Shown here in pieces: positions 9,473-18,551 of a stretch of 64,000 bases of DNA. The notes below the pieces were generated by a model. The model searched no databases, was not told the origin of the DNA, and saw nothing but the letters and a program-made list of their open reading frames with translations. Origin of the DNA: Bacteroidota bacterium (GTDB lineage: Bacteria; Bacteroidota; Bacteroidia; UBA4408); NCBI GenBank assembly GCA_016718805.1, contig JADKCP010000001.1:124001-188000 (forward strand). Direction: 5' to 3'. The stretch's first letter is position 1. Each line of letters opens with the position of its first letter. The position numbers and the translations under genes are program-made.

Positions 9473-10168
9473 CTAAGTACGCGGTGCTCCATTGCTTACA
9501 ATTCGCCCGTCCTGCATTTCAATAATGCGGTGTGTTCGGGAGGCAAACTCATTGTCGTGTGTAACTATTAGCAGGGTTTGCTGATAGTCAGAGGCAAGTT
9601 TATTAAATATGTCAAAAACTATTTCTGCGTTTTTTTTATCAAGATTCCCTGTAGGCTCATCGCCCATAATAAGCACAGGGTCGTTAATGAGTGCACGCGC
9701 AATTGCAACCCGCTGTTTTTGTCCTCCCGATAGCTGGTTGGGTTTTTTTGTAGCCTCATTTTCAATGGCAAGAATTTTAAGTTTTTCATATGCCCGTTCC
9801 TCGACTTCTCGTTTGCTGTATTTTCCAAGTTTTAAACCTGGTAACATCACATTTTGCAATACAGTAAACTCGTTCAACAAATAGTGAAACTGAAAAACAA
9901 AGCCAATTTTTTCATTTCTAACTCTAGCTAAGTCGGCTTCTTTGTTGTTAAGCATCGATACACCATCAATCAGCAGCGAACCGCTGTAGTCGGTGTCCAT
10001 AGTAGACAAAATGTACAAAAGGGTGCTTTTTCCGCAACCCGATTTGCCAATAACGGAAGTGAAATCGCCCTTGTACAACGAAAAACAAATATCGTTCAAA
10101 ACCTGAATGGTAATAGGGTCGTGAAAATATTTAGAAATATGTTGTGCTTCAAGTACGGCCTTTTTCAT
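9473..10168 (-). CDS. ABC transporter ATP-binding protein, LolD/MacB type
   Basis: A complete 231-residue nucleotide-binding domain: Walker A GKSGCGKST near residue 41, Q-loop FQFHYLL, signature LSGGQKQR, Walker B VLIMGDEPTGNLD and switch His in IVTHD. The sequence style is that of the MacB/LolD/FtsE class. Its start abuts the stop of the FtsX-like permease, so the order adaptor-permease-ATPase is one operon. The complex would use ATP hydrolysis at the inner membrane to drive export or lipoprotein release. Confidence 0.9.
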   Translation of the reverse strand: MKKAVLEAQHISKYFHDPITIQVLNDICFSLYKGDFTSVIGKSGCGKSTLLYILSTMDTDYSGSLLIDGVSMLNNKEADLARVRNEKIGFVFQFHYLLNEFTVLQNVMLPGLKLGKYSKREVEERAYEKLKILAIENEATKKPNQLSGGQKQRVAIARALINDPVLIMGDEPTGNLDKKNAEIVFDIFNKLASDYQQTLLIVTHDNEFASRTHRIIEMQDGRIVSNGAPRT

Positions 10169-11428
10169 TTATTTTCCGCGAATTATAACAACAGGGTCAA
10201 TTTTACTTGCTTTTCGAGAAGGAAAGTAACCAGCCAGGTAAGTAGTTACAATTGAAAAAGCACCACCAATCAAATAGTAACGTGGATTGTAATTAATTGG
10301 ATAGGTTTTAATGGTTGGAAGTGCGGCTGTATTAAACGGTATTTGATCAATTATGGAAGATAAGCCAAAACCAAAAAGTAAACCAAGCAAACCGCCAAAA
10401 ATACCAATGCTTAACGCAATTGTAATGAACACAAAATTTACATCTTTTCCTGAAAAACCGGTTGCTTTGAGGATAGCAATGGAATCCATTTTTTCATAAA
10501 TCATCATGTTTAAAATATTGTAAATTCCAAATCCGGCAACAATGAGCAGGGTAATTCCTACAGCGTACGAAATTAATGTTCGAATAGAGCTTCCGGTTTC
10601 AAATTGCGAATTGGCCGTTTGTATATCAATGGCATCTACTTCAAATAAGCGCCCATATTCAAGAGCCATAGGAGGGGCATCTAAAATATTTTTTAGTTTT
10701 ACTTGAACGTCGGTAATATAGCTTCCTGAAACACCAAGCAGCTTTTGTGTAGTGCCAATTGAGGCATAACTTTGAACCTTATCAATGTCCTGAATTCCTG
10801 ATTGGAAATACCCAACTACTTTCAATTGCATACGCTCTCCTTTTGCAGTAGTTACTTGAATTACATCACCAATTGCCGCCATCATTTTTTCGGCTGCCCC
10901 TTTTCCTAATATGATACTGTTGGGAATGTTTTTTAAATCAATATAGTTTCCGCTGGTAACGTAATCACTGAAAAAAAACAACTTATTTTCAGCTTCTACA
11001 TCAATGCCATTTATAACACCGGTTAAATCAACAGCCCCAACATTGTAAAATACCTGAGATGTTATTTTGGGAGCATAGCCAAGTACTCTGGAATCTTTTT
11101 TTAGATAATTTAATATAGCGGCATTGTTATATATCTCAAGCCTTTCGCTTTTGGGTTTAACGGAATGAATAAAGTTATAGGATGATTTATATTTTTTTGA
11201 CGCATCAATAGGTTGATTTGGCGAGGGTTTAATCTCGTTGTACAAACGTATATGGGGAGTTCGATTTACAATTAATCCGTCGAGCAAATCATTTAGGCCC
11301 GACATAAAGCTGAGCAGGGTAATGAACATAGTGATGCTGAATGTAACGCCAATTGCAGCCACCAATGTTTGTTTCCAGCGGGCAAACAATAGCGACTTTG
11401 AAACATCGGCCAACAGCTTATAGTTCAT
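10169..11428 (-). CDS. ABC transporter permease, MacB/LolC (FtsX-like) type
   Basis: A 419-residue permease with one N-terminal membrane helix (about residues 17-45, VAAIGVTFSITMFITLLSFMSG), a large periplasmic MacB-type domain (residues 60-265) and three C-terminal helices with the FtsX motif IYNILNMMIYEKMDSIAILKATGFSGKDV. It overlaps the adaptor gene by 4 bases and directly abuts the ATPase, so the three products should form one complex. MacB-type mechanotransmission is inferred from the topology. Confidence 0.9.
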   Translation of the reverse strand: MNYKLLADVSKSLLFARWKQTLVAAIGVTFSITMFITLLSFMSGLNDLLDGLIVNRTPHIRLYNEIKPSPNQPIDASKKYKSSYNFIHSVKPKSERLEIYNNAAILNYLKKDSRVLGYAPKITSQVFYNVGAVDLTGVINGIDVEAENKLFFFSDYVTSGNYIDLKNIPNSIILGKGAAEKMMAAIGDVIQVTTAKGERMQLKVVGYFQSGIQDIDKVQSYASIGTTQKLLGVSGSYITDVQVKLKNILDAPPMALEYGRLFEVDAIDIQTANSQFETGSSIRTLISYAVGITLLIVAGFGIYNILNMMIYEKMDSIAILKATGFSGKDVNFVFITIALSIGIFGGLLGLLFGFGLSSIIDQIPFNTAALPTIKTYPINYNPRYYLIGGAFSIVTTYLAGYFPSRKASKIDPVVIIRGK

Positions 11429-12504
11429 TCTTTCGGTTTTTGCAATTCGTCGTTTTCGCTAATTCCCGATAGTATTTCGGCTTTCTGATAATCTTTTAAT
11501 CCTAAGGATACACGCACTTTCTCGCCATTGCTCTTTAGCACAGCGGTATCACCAATTAAATAATTTCGAGGAACCAACAAGGCTTTTTCTTTCGATCGTA
11601 TAACGATGCTCGCCTCAAAAGAAATGTTCGGATAAATTCGCGGAGGAGCTTTTTCAAATTTGGCCTCAACCAGGAATGTTTTACTGCGATCGTTCATAAT
11701 GGGATAAATTTTGCTAACAAGCGCATCAAATACCTGCCCCTTATAGCTATCTAAACTAACCAACACCGGCATACCGGTTTTAATTTTGAACACATCGTAC
11801 TCATCTACCTGCATTTCAAGAATAAACTCAGAAGCATCGCCAATTACAGCCAGTGCTGTTTGAGGGCCAATCAACTCACCTTGTTTTTTCAACAAAGAAT
11901 ACACAACGCCGTTTATTTCGCTCTTCAGGGTGAACTCGCTTTCTAAGGCTGACGAAGCTTGTAAACTGGTTTTTGATTGGTTTGAATTTAGCGCTAAAAC
12001 TCTTTTCAAATCTTCATACTTTACAAGAGCAGAAACATAGGTAGTTTTAGCATTTTGAAAAGCCAATTCACGTTGTTCGAATTCGACCTTAGATCCGATT
12101 TGTTTTTTCCACAACACACTTTGTCGTGCAAACAATGCGGAATCGTTTTTTAATTTGTTTTTAGCAAGATCAACAAGTAGTTTGGCTTCGTTTAATTTAC
12201 CCTGATTCGCAGCAATGTCGGCATATTGAGCAGCCAGCTCAGCATTGTTTTTCGAAAACTTCTGCACATCGTTGGCGATAAATAAAAGGGGACTTCCTTT
12301 TTTAACAGTATCGCCCTCGTTTACAATAATGGACTTAATAATCCCACCGGCATTGGCAAAAGCAAGGTATTGATTTTTACTCTTTATGCTTCCCGATGCA
12401 TAAACCGACTCAGAAATAGAAGAGTAAAGGGGATGTAACTTCTCTGTTTTGTCCTTACAGGCAAAAAGAAATAGCGGTATAATCAACGACAACAATTTCT
12501 TCAT
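11425..12504 (-). CDS. Periplasmic adaptor (HlyD/RND membrane-fusion family) lipoprotein
   Basis: A 359-residue protein with signal peptide and lipobox (LIIPLFLFAC), so it is lipid anchored. The split biotinyl/lipoyl-like halves are visible (IKSIIVNEGDTVKKGSPLLFI and SEINGVVYSLLKKQGELIGPQTALAVIG). A coiled-coil hairpin lies between them (about residues 75-165), and a beta-barrel with DEYDVFKIKTGMPVLVSLDSY follows. It is the first gene of the ABC export operon and would connect the permease to an outer-membrane channel encoded elsewhere. Confidence 0.9.
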   Translation of the reverse strand: MKKLLSLIIPLFLFACKDKTEKLHPLYSSISESVYASGSIKSKNQYLAFANAGGIIKSIIVNEGDTVKKGSPLLFIANDVQKFSKNNAELAAQYADIAANQGKLNEAKLLVDLAKNKLKNDSALFARQSVLWKKQIGSKVEFEQRELAFQNAKTTYVSALVKYEDLKRVLALNSNQSKTSLQASSALESEFTLKSEINGVVYSLLKKQGELIGPQTALAVIGDASEFILEMQVDEYDVFKIKTGMPVLVSLDSYKGQVFDALVSKIYPIMNDRSKTFLVEAKFEKAPPRIYPNISFEASIVIRSKEKALLVPRNYLIGDTAVLKSNGEKVRVSLGLKDYQKAEILSGISENDELQKPKE

Positions 12505-12567
12505 ATGTATATTTTAATCCAACAACAACTTAGCAAACAAGAAACACACGAAAGGGCAATTGTAGGG

Positions 12568-13083
12568 CTATTCGAAAAGCACTAATACCTGATTTTTTTC
12601 AACGGCATTTCCTTTTTGCACAGTAACTTTTTTTACAACAGCATCCGCAACCGATTTAATGTTATTTTCCATTTTCATGGCCTCAAGCACCAAAATAGCA
12701 TCACCTTTTTTAACAGCATCGCCGGCCTTAACCAACACATCCAACACTAGTCCGGGCATGGGAGCCTTTAGCTCTTTTGCCACACCGCTATTTATCTTGT
12801 CAAGCCCCAGGTTTTTTAAAAGCTCATCAAACTTGTCGGACAACTCAAGAGAATAGTTGTTTCCGTTTACATTTAAACTGAATTTTTTTTCTACCAAATC
12901 TACCTCAACAACCTCTACAGTATAGGAACGATTGTTTTTAAGTACGTGAAAGCGACCTTCCTTTTCTGATACAAGGTCCCAATAGAAATCATCGCCATTA
13001 AGGGTTCCTCCGGCAGGATTTTTCTTGTCGAAGTCAATTTCATAAACAGCAGTATTTGTTCCGGTTGATTTTACTTTGTACAT
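12568..13083 (-). CDS. Biotin carboxyl carrier protein (acyl-CoA carboxylase type)
   Basis: The last 75 residues form a biotinyl domain with the canonical biotinylation motif EAMKMEN preceded by LKAPMPGLVLDVLVKAGDAVKKGD. The first 90 residues match the small N-terminal domain of stand-alone carriers in propionyl/methylcrotonyl-CoA carboxylases. The carboxylase subunits are not in the window. A TACATTTG box ends 4 bases before the ATG, so the message may be leaderless. The gene is divergent from the M1 aminopeptidase. Confidence 0.85.
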   Translation of the reverse strand: MYKVKSTGTNTAVYEIDFDKKNPAGGTLNGDDFYWDLVSEKEGRFHVLKNNRSYTVEVVEVDLVEKKFSLNVNGNNYSLELSDKFDELLKNLGLDKINSGVAKELKAPMPGLVLDVLVKAGDAVKKGDAILVLEAMKMENNIKSVADAVVKKVTVQKGNAVEKNQVLVLFE

Positions 13084-13087
13084 GTTG

Positions 13088-13095
13088 CAAATGTA
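13088..13095 (-). promoter_or_regulatory. -7 box for the biotin carrier gene
   Basis: The minus strand reads TACATTTGC, an exact TAnnTTTG element, only 4 bases upstream of the ATG at 13083. No convincing -33 TTTG was found at the expected distance. Confidence 0.45.
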
Positions 13096-13145
13096 AAAAA
13101 TTGCAGCAGATATTCTTACTTAGCTTTCCCAAAACAGCAGCCGAA

Positions 13146-13176
13146 TTTGTAATTCGCTATAATTTAAGCAACTTTG
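13146..13176 (+). promoter_or_regulatory. Promoter of the M1 aminopeptidase gene
   Basis: A -33 TTTG (13146-13149) is followed after 19 bases by CAACTTTG (13169-13176), one mismatch from TAnnTTTG. This predicts transcription start about 10 bases before the ATG at 13194. Confidence 0.5.
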
Positions 13177-13193
13177 CACACCTAATCAACAAA

Positions 13194-15830
13194 ATGAATT
13201 TTCGCTACGCACTTATTTGTGCCGTACTCACTGCTTTATGTGCCTGTTCCGGAGTTAATCACACCCAAAACACAGGTAGCACTAAAGTTATTAACCTCGA
13301 CACGCTTACTATTGTTCCAAAGAGCAAGGATGCTGTATATTTTGGTTCGGTAAAACACACAGTAGACATAATTCATACGCGACTCGAACTAAAACCTGAT
13401 TGGGAAAACTGTTATTTGTATGGCAAGGCAACACTTGTTTTGAAGCCTTATTTTTATGCAACCAATGAAGTAAAAATAGATGCTGTTGGATTTGATTTAA
13501 ATGATGTGTATTTGCTTCAGAAGGGATCGAAAAGCAAAATAGATTACAGCTACAACGATAAGCAACTAACCCTTAAGCTTCCCAAACCATATACGCGCAA
13601 CGACAGCATACAAATTTTTATTGATTATGTAGCCAAGCCAAATACCTTAGCAAGCAGTGGTAAAATTTCAACATCCGAAGACAAGGGTTTGTTTTTTATC
13701 AATCCCAACCACTCAAATCCCTACATACCAACACAGCTTTATAGCCAAAGCGAAACACAAGCTGCTTCTTGTTGGTTTCCTACTATTGATGCCCCAAATC
13801 AACGTATGACACAGGAAATATTCATTACTGTAGCAGAAAAATATACCACGCTTTCAAATGGACTGCTAGTATCAAAAACCTTAAACAGCGATGGTACTCG
13901 CACCGATTATTGGAAGCAAAGCCTGCCAGCATCGCCTTATTTAACAATGATTGCCGCAGGCGAGTTTTCGGTGGTAAAAGACAGTTGGCACAATTTGGAA
14001 ATAAGCTACTACGTTGAAAAAAACTATGCGAAGGAGGCACGTGGAACCTTTGGTAAGACAGCAGAAATGATTTCCTTTTTTTCGAAGAAACTGGGTATTG
14101 ATTTTCCTTGGGAAAAATATGCACAAATTGTTGTACGCGACTATCCGGGCGGATCTATGGAAAACTCCTCAGCAACACTGCATGGCGAGTTTATGAACAT
14201 GACAGCTCGTGAACGAATAGACAATGACAAGGAAGAGTTTATTTCGCATGAGTTATTTCACCAATGGTTTGGAGATATGGTTACCTGCGAATCGTGGAGC
14301 AATACACCCCTCAACGAATCCTTTGCTACCTATGGAGAATACTTATGGTTAGAACATAGCAAAGGAAAAGAGGAAGCTGACATTCACCACCAAGACGATT
14401 TAAACACCTACTTCAATGAAGCCAGAGCCCGACAGGTGAACATGATTCGATACGATTACGATGAAGCAGAAGACATGTTCGACAGGCACAGCTATGAAAA
14501 GGGAGGGCGAATATTGCACATGCTGCGAAATTACTTGGGAGACGATGCTTTTTTTACCACATTAAATTATTACCTCAACAAACATAAATTTTCGTCGGTT
14601 GAATTAGCTGATTTAAGACTGGCCTGCGAAAAGATTAGTGGAGAAGACCTTAATTGGTTTTTTAATCAATGGTTTTTTGCCAGCGGACACCCTGAATTGC
14701 TGATTACCTATAACTATAACGAAATTGATAAAAAAGAAACGCTGCATATTGAGCAATTACAAGACCTACTAAAAACACCTTTATACAAACTTCCAATAGA
14801 TGTAGAAATTTATTTCGAAGGCAAAAAACAAAGACACCGCATTTTTCTTGAAAAGCAAAATCAAGATTTTGAGTTTGCCGTTTCCAAGCAACCCGATTTG
14901 GTGAATGTAGATGCAGACAAAATGTTGTTATGTAAAAAAACCGACATGCACACACTAGACGAATGGGTTTTTCAATATCACAATGCACCGCTGTATTTAG
15001 ATCGCTACGAAGCAATTGACGCGCTTAGTAAAATACCGGGCGCTAAATCAAAAGAAGTGATTGTAAAGGCGCTTAACGACAAAAACTGGAGTATACGCAA
15101 CTTTGCAATTAGTAAGCTTAATAAATTTGACAAAAACGACTTAACTACGCAAAAAGAAATCCTAAAAAAACTAGCATTACATGACGAAAGACCCAATGTA
15201 AGGGCGAATGCTATTGAAAAACTGAACGAACTCGCCAACGGGGAACCTATGACCGATGTTTATAAATTAGCACTTAGCGACGTTTCGTTTCAGGTGGTTG
15301 CTAAAGCATTATTAGCGATGCATTCGCAAAATCCGGAAATGAGTTTTGAAGAAGCAAGACAATTCGATGAAGACACAGCTGTTGCTGTGATGAATGCCCT
15401 GCTTACTATTTTTGCAGCGAACGGAGCCGACAGTGAAAACAATTATTTTTTACAAAAGGAACATTATTTTGATGGTTACAATCGTTATGGCTTTGTTCAA
15501 CAATATGGACAATATTTATTGGGAAGAAGCGATTCGGTAATAAATTCGGGGCTTGATCTTTTGGCTGGCACAGCAAGAAGTTCTGAATATTGGTGGGTTA
15601 GATTGGTTGCGCTTCAAGCGCTCGACTCTTTGCAAACGATGTATGCCGAAAGAGCAACAGAATTAAAAGCAAAGCCAATTTCTAACAGCGGCTCCAAAAA
15701 CAACGATTCGTCGGGCAAATCGCAAACAGCAGAAAGTGCACACATGCAGCATGAAAAAATCAAGCAGCTGTTTGATTCAATTAAAAATGCAGAAAAGGAT
15801 AAGAATCTTCTACGCTATTACAGCAATTGA
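13194..15830 (+). CDS. M1-family zinc aminopeptidase with C-terminal HEAT-like repeats
   Basis: An 878-residue exported peptidase. The ATG at 13194 is chosen because it starts a signal peptide with lipobox-like LTALCACSG. The gluzincin site is HELFH at 352-356 with Glu375 in NES (HExxH-18-E), and the exopeptidase motif GGSMEN is near 320. This is the leukotriene A4 hydrolase/aminopeptidase N fold. Residues 600-830 resemble HEAT repeats (EVIVKALNDKNWSIRNFAISKL, HDERPNVRANAIEKL). It should remove N-terminal residues from peptides outside the inner membrane. Its 3' end overlaps the convergent cysteine desulfurase gene by 13 bases. Confidence 0.92.
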   Translation: MNFRYALICAVLTALCACSGVNHTQNTGSTKVINLDTLTIVPKSKDAVYFGSVKHTVDIIHTRLELKPDWENCYLYGKATLVLKPYFYATNEVKIDAVGFDLNDVYLLQKGSKSKIDYSYNDKQLTLKLPKPYTRNDSIQIFIDYVAKPNTLASSGKISTSEDKGLFFINPNHSNPYIPTQLYSQSETQAASCWFPTIDAPNQRMTQEIFITVAEKYTTLSNGLLVSKTLNSDGTRTDYWKQSLPASPYLTMIAAGEFSVVKDSWHNLEISYYVEKNYAKEARGTFGKTAEMISFFSKKLGIDFPWEKYAQIVVRDYPGGSMENSSATLHGEFMNMTARERIDNDKEEFISHELFHQWFGDMVTCESWSNTPLNESFATYGEYLWLEHSKGKEEADIHHQDDLNTYFNEARARQVNMIRYDYDEAEDMFDRHSYEKGGRILHMLRNYLGDDAFFTTLNYYLNKHKFSSVELADLRLACEKISGEDLNWFFNQWFFASGHPELLITYNYNEIDKKETLHIEQLQDLLKTPLYKLPIDVEIYFEGKKQRHRIFLEKQNQDFEFAVSKQPDLVNVDADKMLLCKKTDMHTLDEWVFQYHNAPLYLDRYEAIDALSKIPGAKSKEVIVKALNDKNWSIRNFAISKLNKFDKNDLTTQKEILKKLALHDERPNVRANAIEKLNELANGEPMTDVYKLALSDVSFQVVAKALLAMHSQNPEMSFEEARQFDEDTAVAVMNALLTIFAANGADSENNYFLQKEHYFDGYNRYGFVQQYGQYLLGRSDSVINSGLDLLAGTARSSEYWWVRLVALQALDSLQTMYAERATELKAKPISNSGSKNNDSSGKSQTAESAHMQHEKIKQLFDSIKNAEKDKNLLRYYSN

Positions 15831-16957
15831 ATTGCGCGGCTAACTTTTTGAATACAAAAATCCACTTCTTCTTCGGTAGTATATTTTCCTAAGCTAAAAC
15901 GAACAGCAGCATAGGCCATTTCTTCGCTTTGTCCCATTGCTGTTAACACATGCGAAGGTTTTGCAAGGGCAGAACTGCAGGCCGAACCGGTTGAAAAAGC
16001 AATTTCGGGAAGCAGGGTTATAAGCCTTTCGGCTTTTATGCCGCGAAAGCACAAATTGCTCACATTGGGCAAGCGCTGTTTTTGGCTACCGTTTACGAAT
16101 ATATTTCCTAAATCAATTAAGCTTTGTTCAAGTTTGGTGCGCAATTTTGAAATACGTATACCATCTTCCCATTGTTCATTTAAGGCCAGGTCACACGCTG
16201 CGCCTAATCCAACAATTCCTGTAACATTTAAGGTCCCCGACCTCAATCCGTTTTCGTGACCGCCGCCATCCATAAGCGGTACTAACGAAACTCGAGGCTT
16301 TTTGCGACGAACATAAAGCGCACCAACACCCTTGGGACCATACATTTTATGCGCACTCAAAGGGAGCAAATCAATTCCTTCCTCATTTACATTCACACGA
16401 ATTTTACCAACTGCCTGGGTGGCATCACAAAGCAGCAAGGCGTTGCCGGCATGCACAAGTTCGGCAATTGCGGCCATGTTGTGCAGCACTCCGGTTTCAT
16501 TGTTAGCAAGCATAATGCACACAAGAATAGTTGAATCATTGAGCGCATTTTGTAAATCAGTTAAATCTATTAGTCCTTCACGGTCAACAGGCAATAGAGT
16601 GATTTTTGCACCCTCTTTTTCAAGCGATGCACAGCAATCTAAAACTGCCTTGTGTTCGGTTGCAGCACAAATAATGTGATTTCCTTTTTTGTGATAAGCT
16701 TTATAAACGCCTTTAATTGCAAGGTTAATAGACTCTGTCGCACCGGAGGTAAATAGTATTTCAGAAGCTTCTGCATCAATTATTTCGGCCACTTTTATTC
16801 GAGCCTCTTCTACTGCATCATGCGCCAGCCAACCATAAGCATGATTTTTACTGGAAGCATTTCCAAAATGTTCAGAAAAATAGGGGAGCATTTTTTTTAC
16901 TACACGTGCGTCAGCCGGACAGGTAGCGTTGTAATCGAAATATACCGGAGTTTTCAT
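15818..16957 (-). CDS. Cysteine desulfurase (NifS/IscS family)
   Basis: A PLP-dependent enzyme of 379 residues that takes sulfur from L-cysteine for Fe-S clusters and tRNA thiolation. The N-terminus has VYFDYNATCPAD, the PLP Lys is in PLSAHKMYGPKGVGALY near residue 205, and the catalytic Cys loop is FSTGSACSSALAKPSHVL near 325. The size and C-terminus are complete. No scaffold gene is adjacent. The family is certain; whether the physiological role is IscS-, NifS- or IscS-like tRNA thiolation is not resolved. Confidence 0.93.
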   Translation of the reverse strand: MKTPVYFDYNATCPADARVVKKMLPYFSEHFGNASSKNHAYGWLAHDAVEEARIKVAEIIDAEASEILFTSGATESINLAIKGVYKAYHKKGNHIICAATEHKAVLDCCASLEKEGAKITLLPVDREGLIDLTDLQNALNDSTILVCIMLANNETGVLHNMAAIAELVHAGNALLLCDATQAVGKIRVNVNEEGIDLLPLSAHKMYGPKGVGALYVRRKKPRVSLVPLMDGGGHENGLRSGTLNVTGIVGLGAACDLALNEQWEDGIRISKLRTKLEQSLIDLGNIFVNGSQKQRLPNVSNLCFRGIKAERLITLLPEIAFSTGSACSSALAKPSHVLTAMGQSEEMAYAAVRFSLGKYTTEEEVDFCIQKVSRAIQLL

Positions 16958-17001
16958 TGCAGGGTAAAATTATTGTAAAAAGAATAAGTGAAGAATATTT
17001 T

Positions 17002-17031
17002 TTTGAGGTATAAAGTATTTTTTTACATTTG
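17002..17031 (+). promoter_or_regulatory. Promoter of tRNA-Phe
   Basis: TTTG at 17002-17005, an 18-base spacer and an exact TACATTTG at 17024-17031 form a full Bacteroidota promoter about 95 bases upstream of the mature tRNA 5' end. Confidence 0.6.
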
Positions 17032-17130
17032 CAGCCCTTCTTTGCTAAAGCTACGAAGAACAGGTTTTATTTGTTGTATAAACGAGCAAAGCCTTGCAAA
17101 AAGTGAAGAAGCAGAATACCCTTTAATGAT

Positions 17131-17203
17131 GGTACCTTAGCTCAGTTGGTAGAGCAAAGGACTGAAAATCCTTGTGTCCCTGGTTCGATTCCTGGAGGTA
17201 CCA
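17131..17203 (+). tRNA. tRNA-Phe (GAA)
   Basis: The 73-base cloverleaf has acceptor GGTACCT/AGGTACC, a D arm GCTC...GAGC, an anticodon stem AAGGA/TCCTT with loop CTGAAAA (anticodon GAA) and the T loop TTCGATT. The CCA end is not encoded. The T stem (CCTGG/CCTGG) has a central U-U mismatch. The 3' end of the gene is part of a 24-base repeat found again at 26142-26165, so this is the integration target of the adjacent element and its 3' half may now be element-derived. Confidence 0.93.
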
Positions 17204-17205
17204 CA
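17182..17205 (+). repeat. Left attachment repeat (attL-side) in tRNA-Phe
   Basis: These 24 bases from the T loop to just past the tRNA 3' end recur at 26142-26165 in the same orientation with 22 of 24 identities. The last 14 bases (CTGGAGGTACCACA) are identical, which is the expected crossover core of a tRNA-targeting tyrosine recombinase. Confidence 0.85.
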
Positions 17206-17208
17206 GCC

Positions 17209-17243
17209 AACCCTTGTAAATCAATGATTTGCGAGGGTTTTTT
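17209..17243 (+). terminator. Terminator after tRNA-Phe (element-borne)
   Basis: AACCCTTGTAAATCA and TGATTTGCGAGGGTT form a 15-base stem (13 Watson-Crick pairs plus G-U pairs) followed by a T run. It lies immediately after the left attachment repeat, so the element seems to supply a replacement terminator for the tRNA it interrupts. Confidence 0.7.
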
Positions 17244-17250
17244 GTTTGGT

Positions 17251-17276
17251 GTTGTCGGTTTGGTTGTCGGGTTTTC
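17251..17276 (+). repeat. Left-end tandem GTTGTCGG repeat (putative integrase arm site)
   Basis: Two tandem GTTGTCGG(T/G)TT units. The same 26-base arrangement occurs at 26013-26038 inside the right end, same orientation, 24 of 26 bases identical. Its position 46 bases inside the left core suits a tyrosine-recombinase arm-binding site; this role is inferred. Confidence 0.55.
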
Positions 17277-17313
17277 TTATCCAAGTTCATTATATTTACT
17301 TGACCATGCCAAC

Positions 17314-17335
17314 CATTCCGCGCGCGCGTATCTGT
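17314..17335 (+). repeat. CGCGCGCGCG-containing direct repeat, copy 1
   Basis: CATTCCGCGCGCGCGTA followed by one variable base and CTGT. The copy at 17493-17514 has 21 of 22 bases identical. An alternating CG decamer is strikingly out of character in this AT-rich sequence. It lies in a gene-free stretch (17244-17572) that holds nothing else recognisable besides these repeats and the arm repeat. Confidence 0.6.
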
Positions 17336-17492
17336 TTACTAAAAATTTAGTCAGGTAGCACAAAAGTTACATTTTGTTACTCTATTTTGAAATAGATGAA
17401 TTGAATTTTTACTTGCCCACTTCTTACAATTTCTTACCCAACTCATAGTCAATGTTGACATAAATTGCCCTATTTATTGCCAAATTACCGAA

Positions 17493-17514
17493 CATTCCGC
17501 GCGCGCGTAGCTGT
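17493..17514 (+). repeat. CGCGCGCGCG-containing direct repeat, copy 2
   Basis: Second copy, 179 bases downstream of the first and about 60 bases before the first cargo gene. It could be a regulator or recombination-accessory binding site for that gene or for the element end. No function can be assigned. Confidence 0.6.
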
Positions 17515-17572
17515 CGGATTAATTCTGTTTAAGATTAACAAAACAGTTAATTAGAATAAATTATTAACTTTA

Positions 17573-18304
17573 ATGAATATGAATAAGACCTTTTGTTTAT
17601 TATTAATTTCCTTTTTCAATCTATGCTCTGTTTATGGACAAGATATCGAGGCAATAACCTCATCAGGAAGAAAAGTTATATTAAGTCCAACTGGAACATG
17701 GCAATATGACTCATCAAGGAGTACTAGTTTATATAAGGGCAAAGGAAAAACGGAAATCAATACTATTGCAAAGGAAAAACCTAAGTTAAACAATAATACC
17801 TTAGCAAAAGACACCCTTTATGCATTTAGAAAGTTTTTTCGTAGTTATAAAAACTGTTGCGTAATTAATGTAAAGGATAGCACTTGTAGTGGTGTTGCTG
17901 AATGGGCTGATAAAGTCCCTACTCTAAAGAGTATTGACGAAAAAAAAATAGGATTAGTAAAATTTATAGAAAACAACTTTAATAAATCAGCATGCTCTAA
18001 AGATTATGATTTTTCGATTGATGTTATTTTCAATGTGAATTGTAGAGGTGAAATTTATGATATAAAATTTATGAACAAAACAGATTATCTAACAGATTCA
18101 CAATACTATATAGATGAATTTTATAAATTCACAAATGCGGTTTATGAAAGCATGAAAATGGTTGAAAAAATAAACATGACACCACCGTATTATGATGATT
18201 TAGAATATAATGGGAAATTAAATTATAAAGATTTTTTAATTCATTTTTCAACAAATAAAGTACGTGGTTTGTTTGTAGGGTGTAGTGAGAAAAGTGGAAG
18301 ATAA
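17573..18304 (+). CDS. Exported hypothetical protein (island cargo)
   Basis: A 243-residue protein with signal peptide (FCLLLISFFNLCSVYGQ) and, directly after cleavage, the short motif ITSSGRKVILSPTGTWQYD. This 'key-VILxxxGTW' opening recurs in small exported Bacteroidota proteins of unknown function. The central part has four Cys residues (NCCVINVKDSTCSG, SACSKDY), and a stretch DVIFNVNCRGEIYDIKF resembles a small beta domain of the TonB C-terminal type, though that is weak. It is the first gene inside the left end. The function is unknown. Confidence 0.6.
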   Translation: MNMNKTFCLLLISFFNLCSVYGQDIEAITSSGRKVILSPTGTWQYDSSRSTSLYKGKGKTEINTIAKEKPKLNNNTLAKDTLYAFRKFFRSYKNCCVINVKDSTCSGVAEWADKVPTLKSIDEKKIGLVKFIENNFNKSACSKDYDFSIDVIFNVNCRGEIYDIKFMNKTDYLTDSQYYIDEFYKFTNAVYESMKMVEKINMTPPYYDDLEYNGKLNYKDFLIHFSTNKVRGLFVGCSEKSGR

Positions 18305-18551
18305 TCTGCAACAAAAAAACAATTGGGACTTCCTAGTTTAAAAAACTTTTTGCGAATGAATCAAGGGACTTACTACCCATTATTTGAGCCCTGTTCTTAA
18401 AAGGAAATCGAAAAACCCACACCCCCTGCGGTTCAATTTCATTTCAAAATGATTTATGTGTGAAAAGAATAGGAATAACCGCTATCGGATAAAACCCCTT
18501 TATATCGTATTTTTGTTAGAAATAAGAGTGTTTAATAATTTTAAGGTAATA

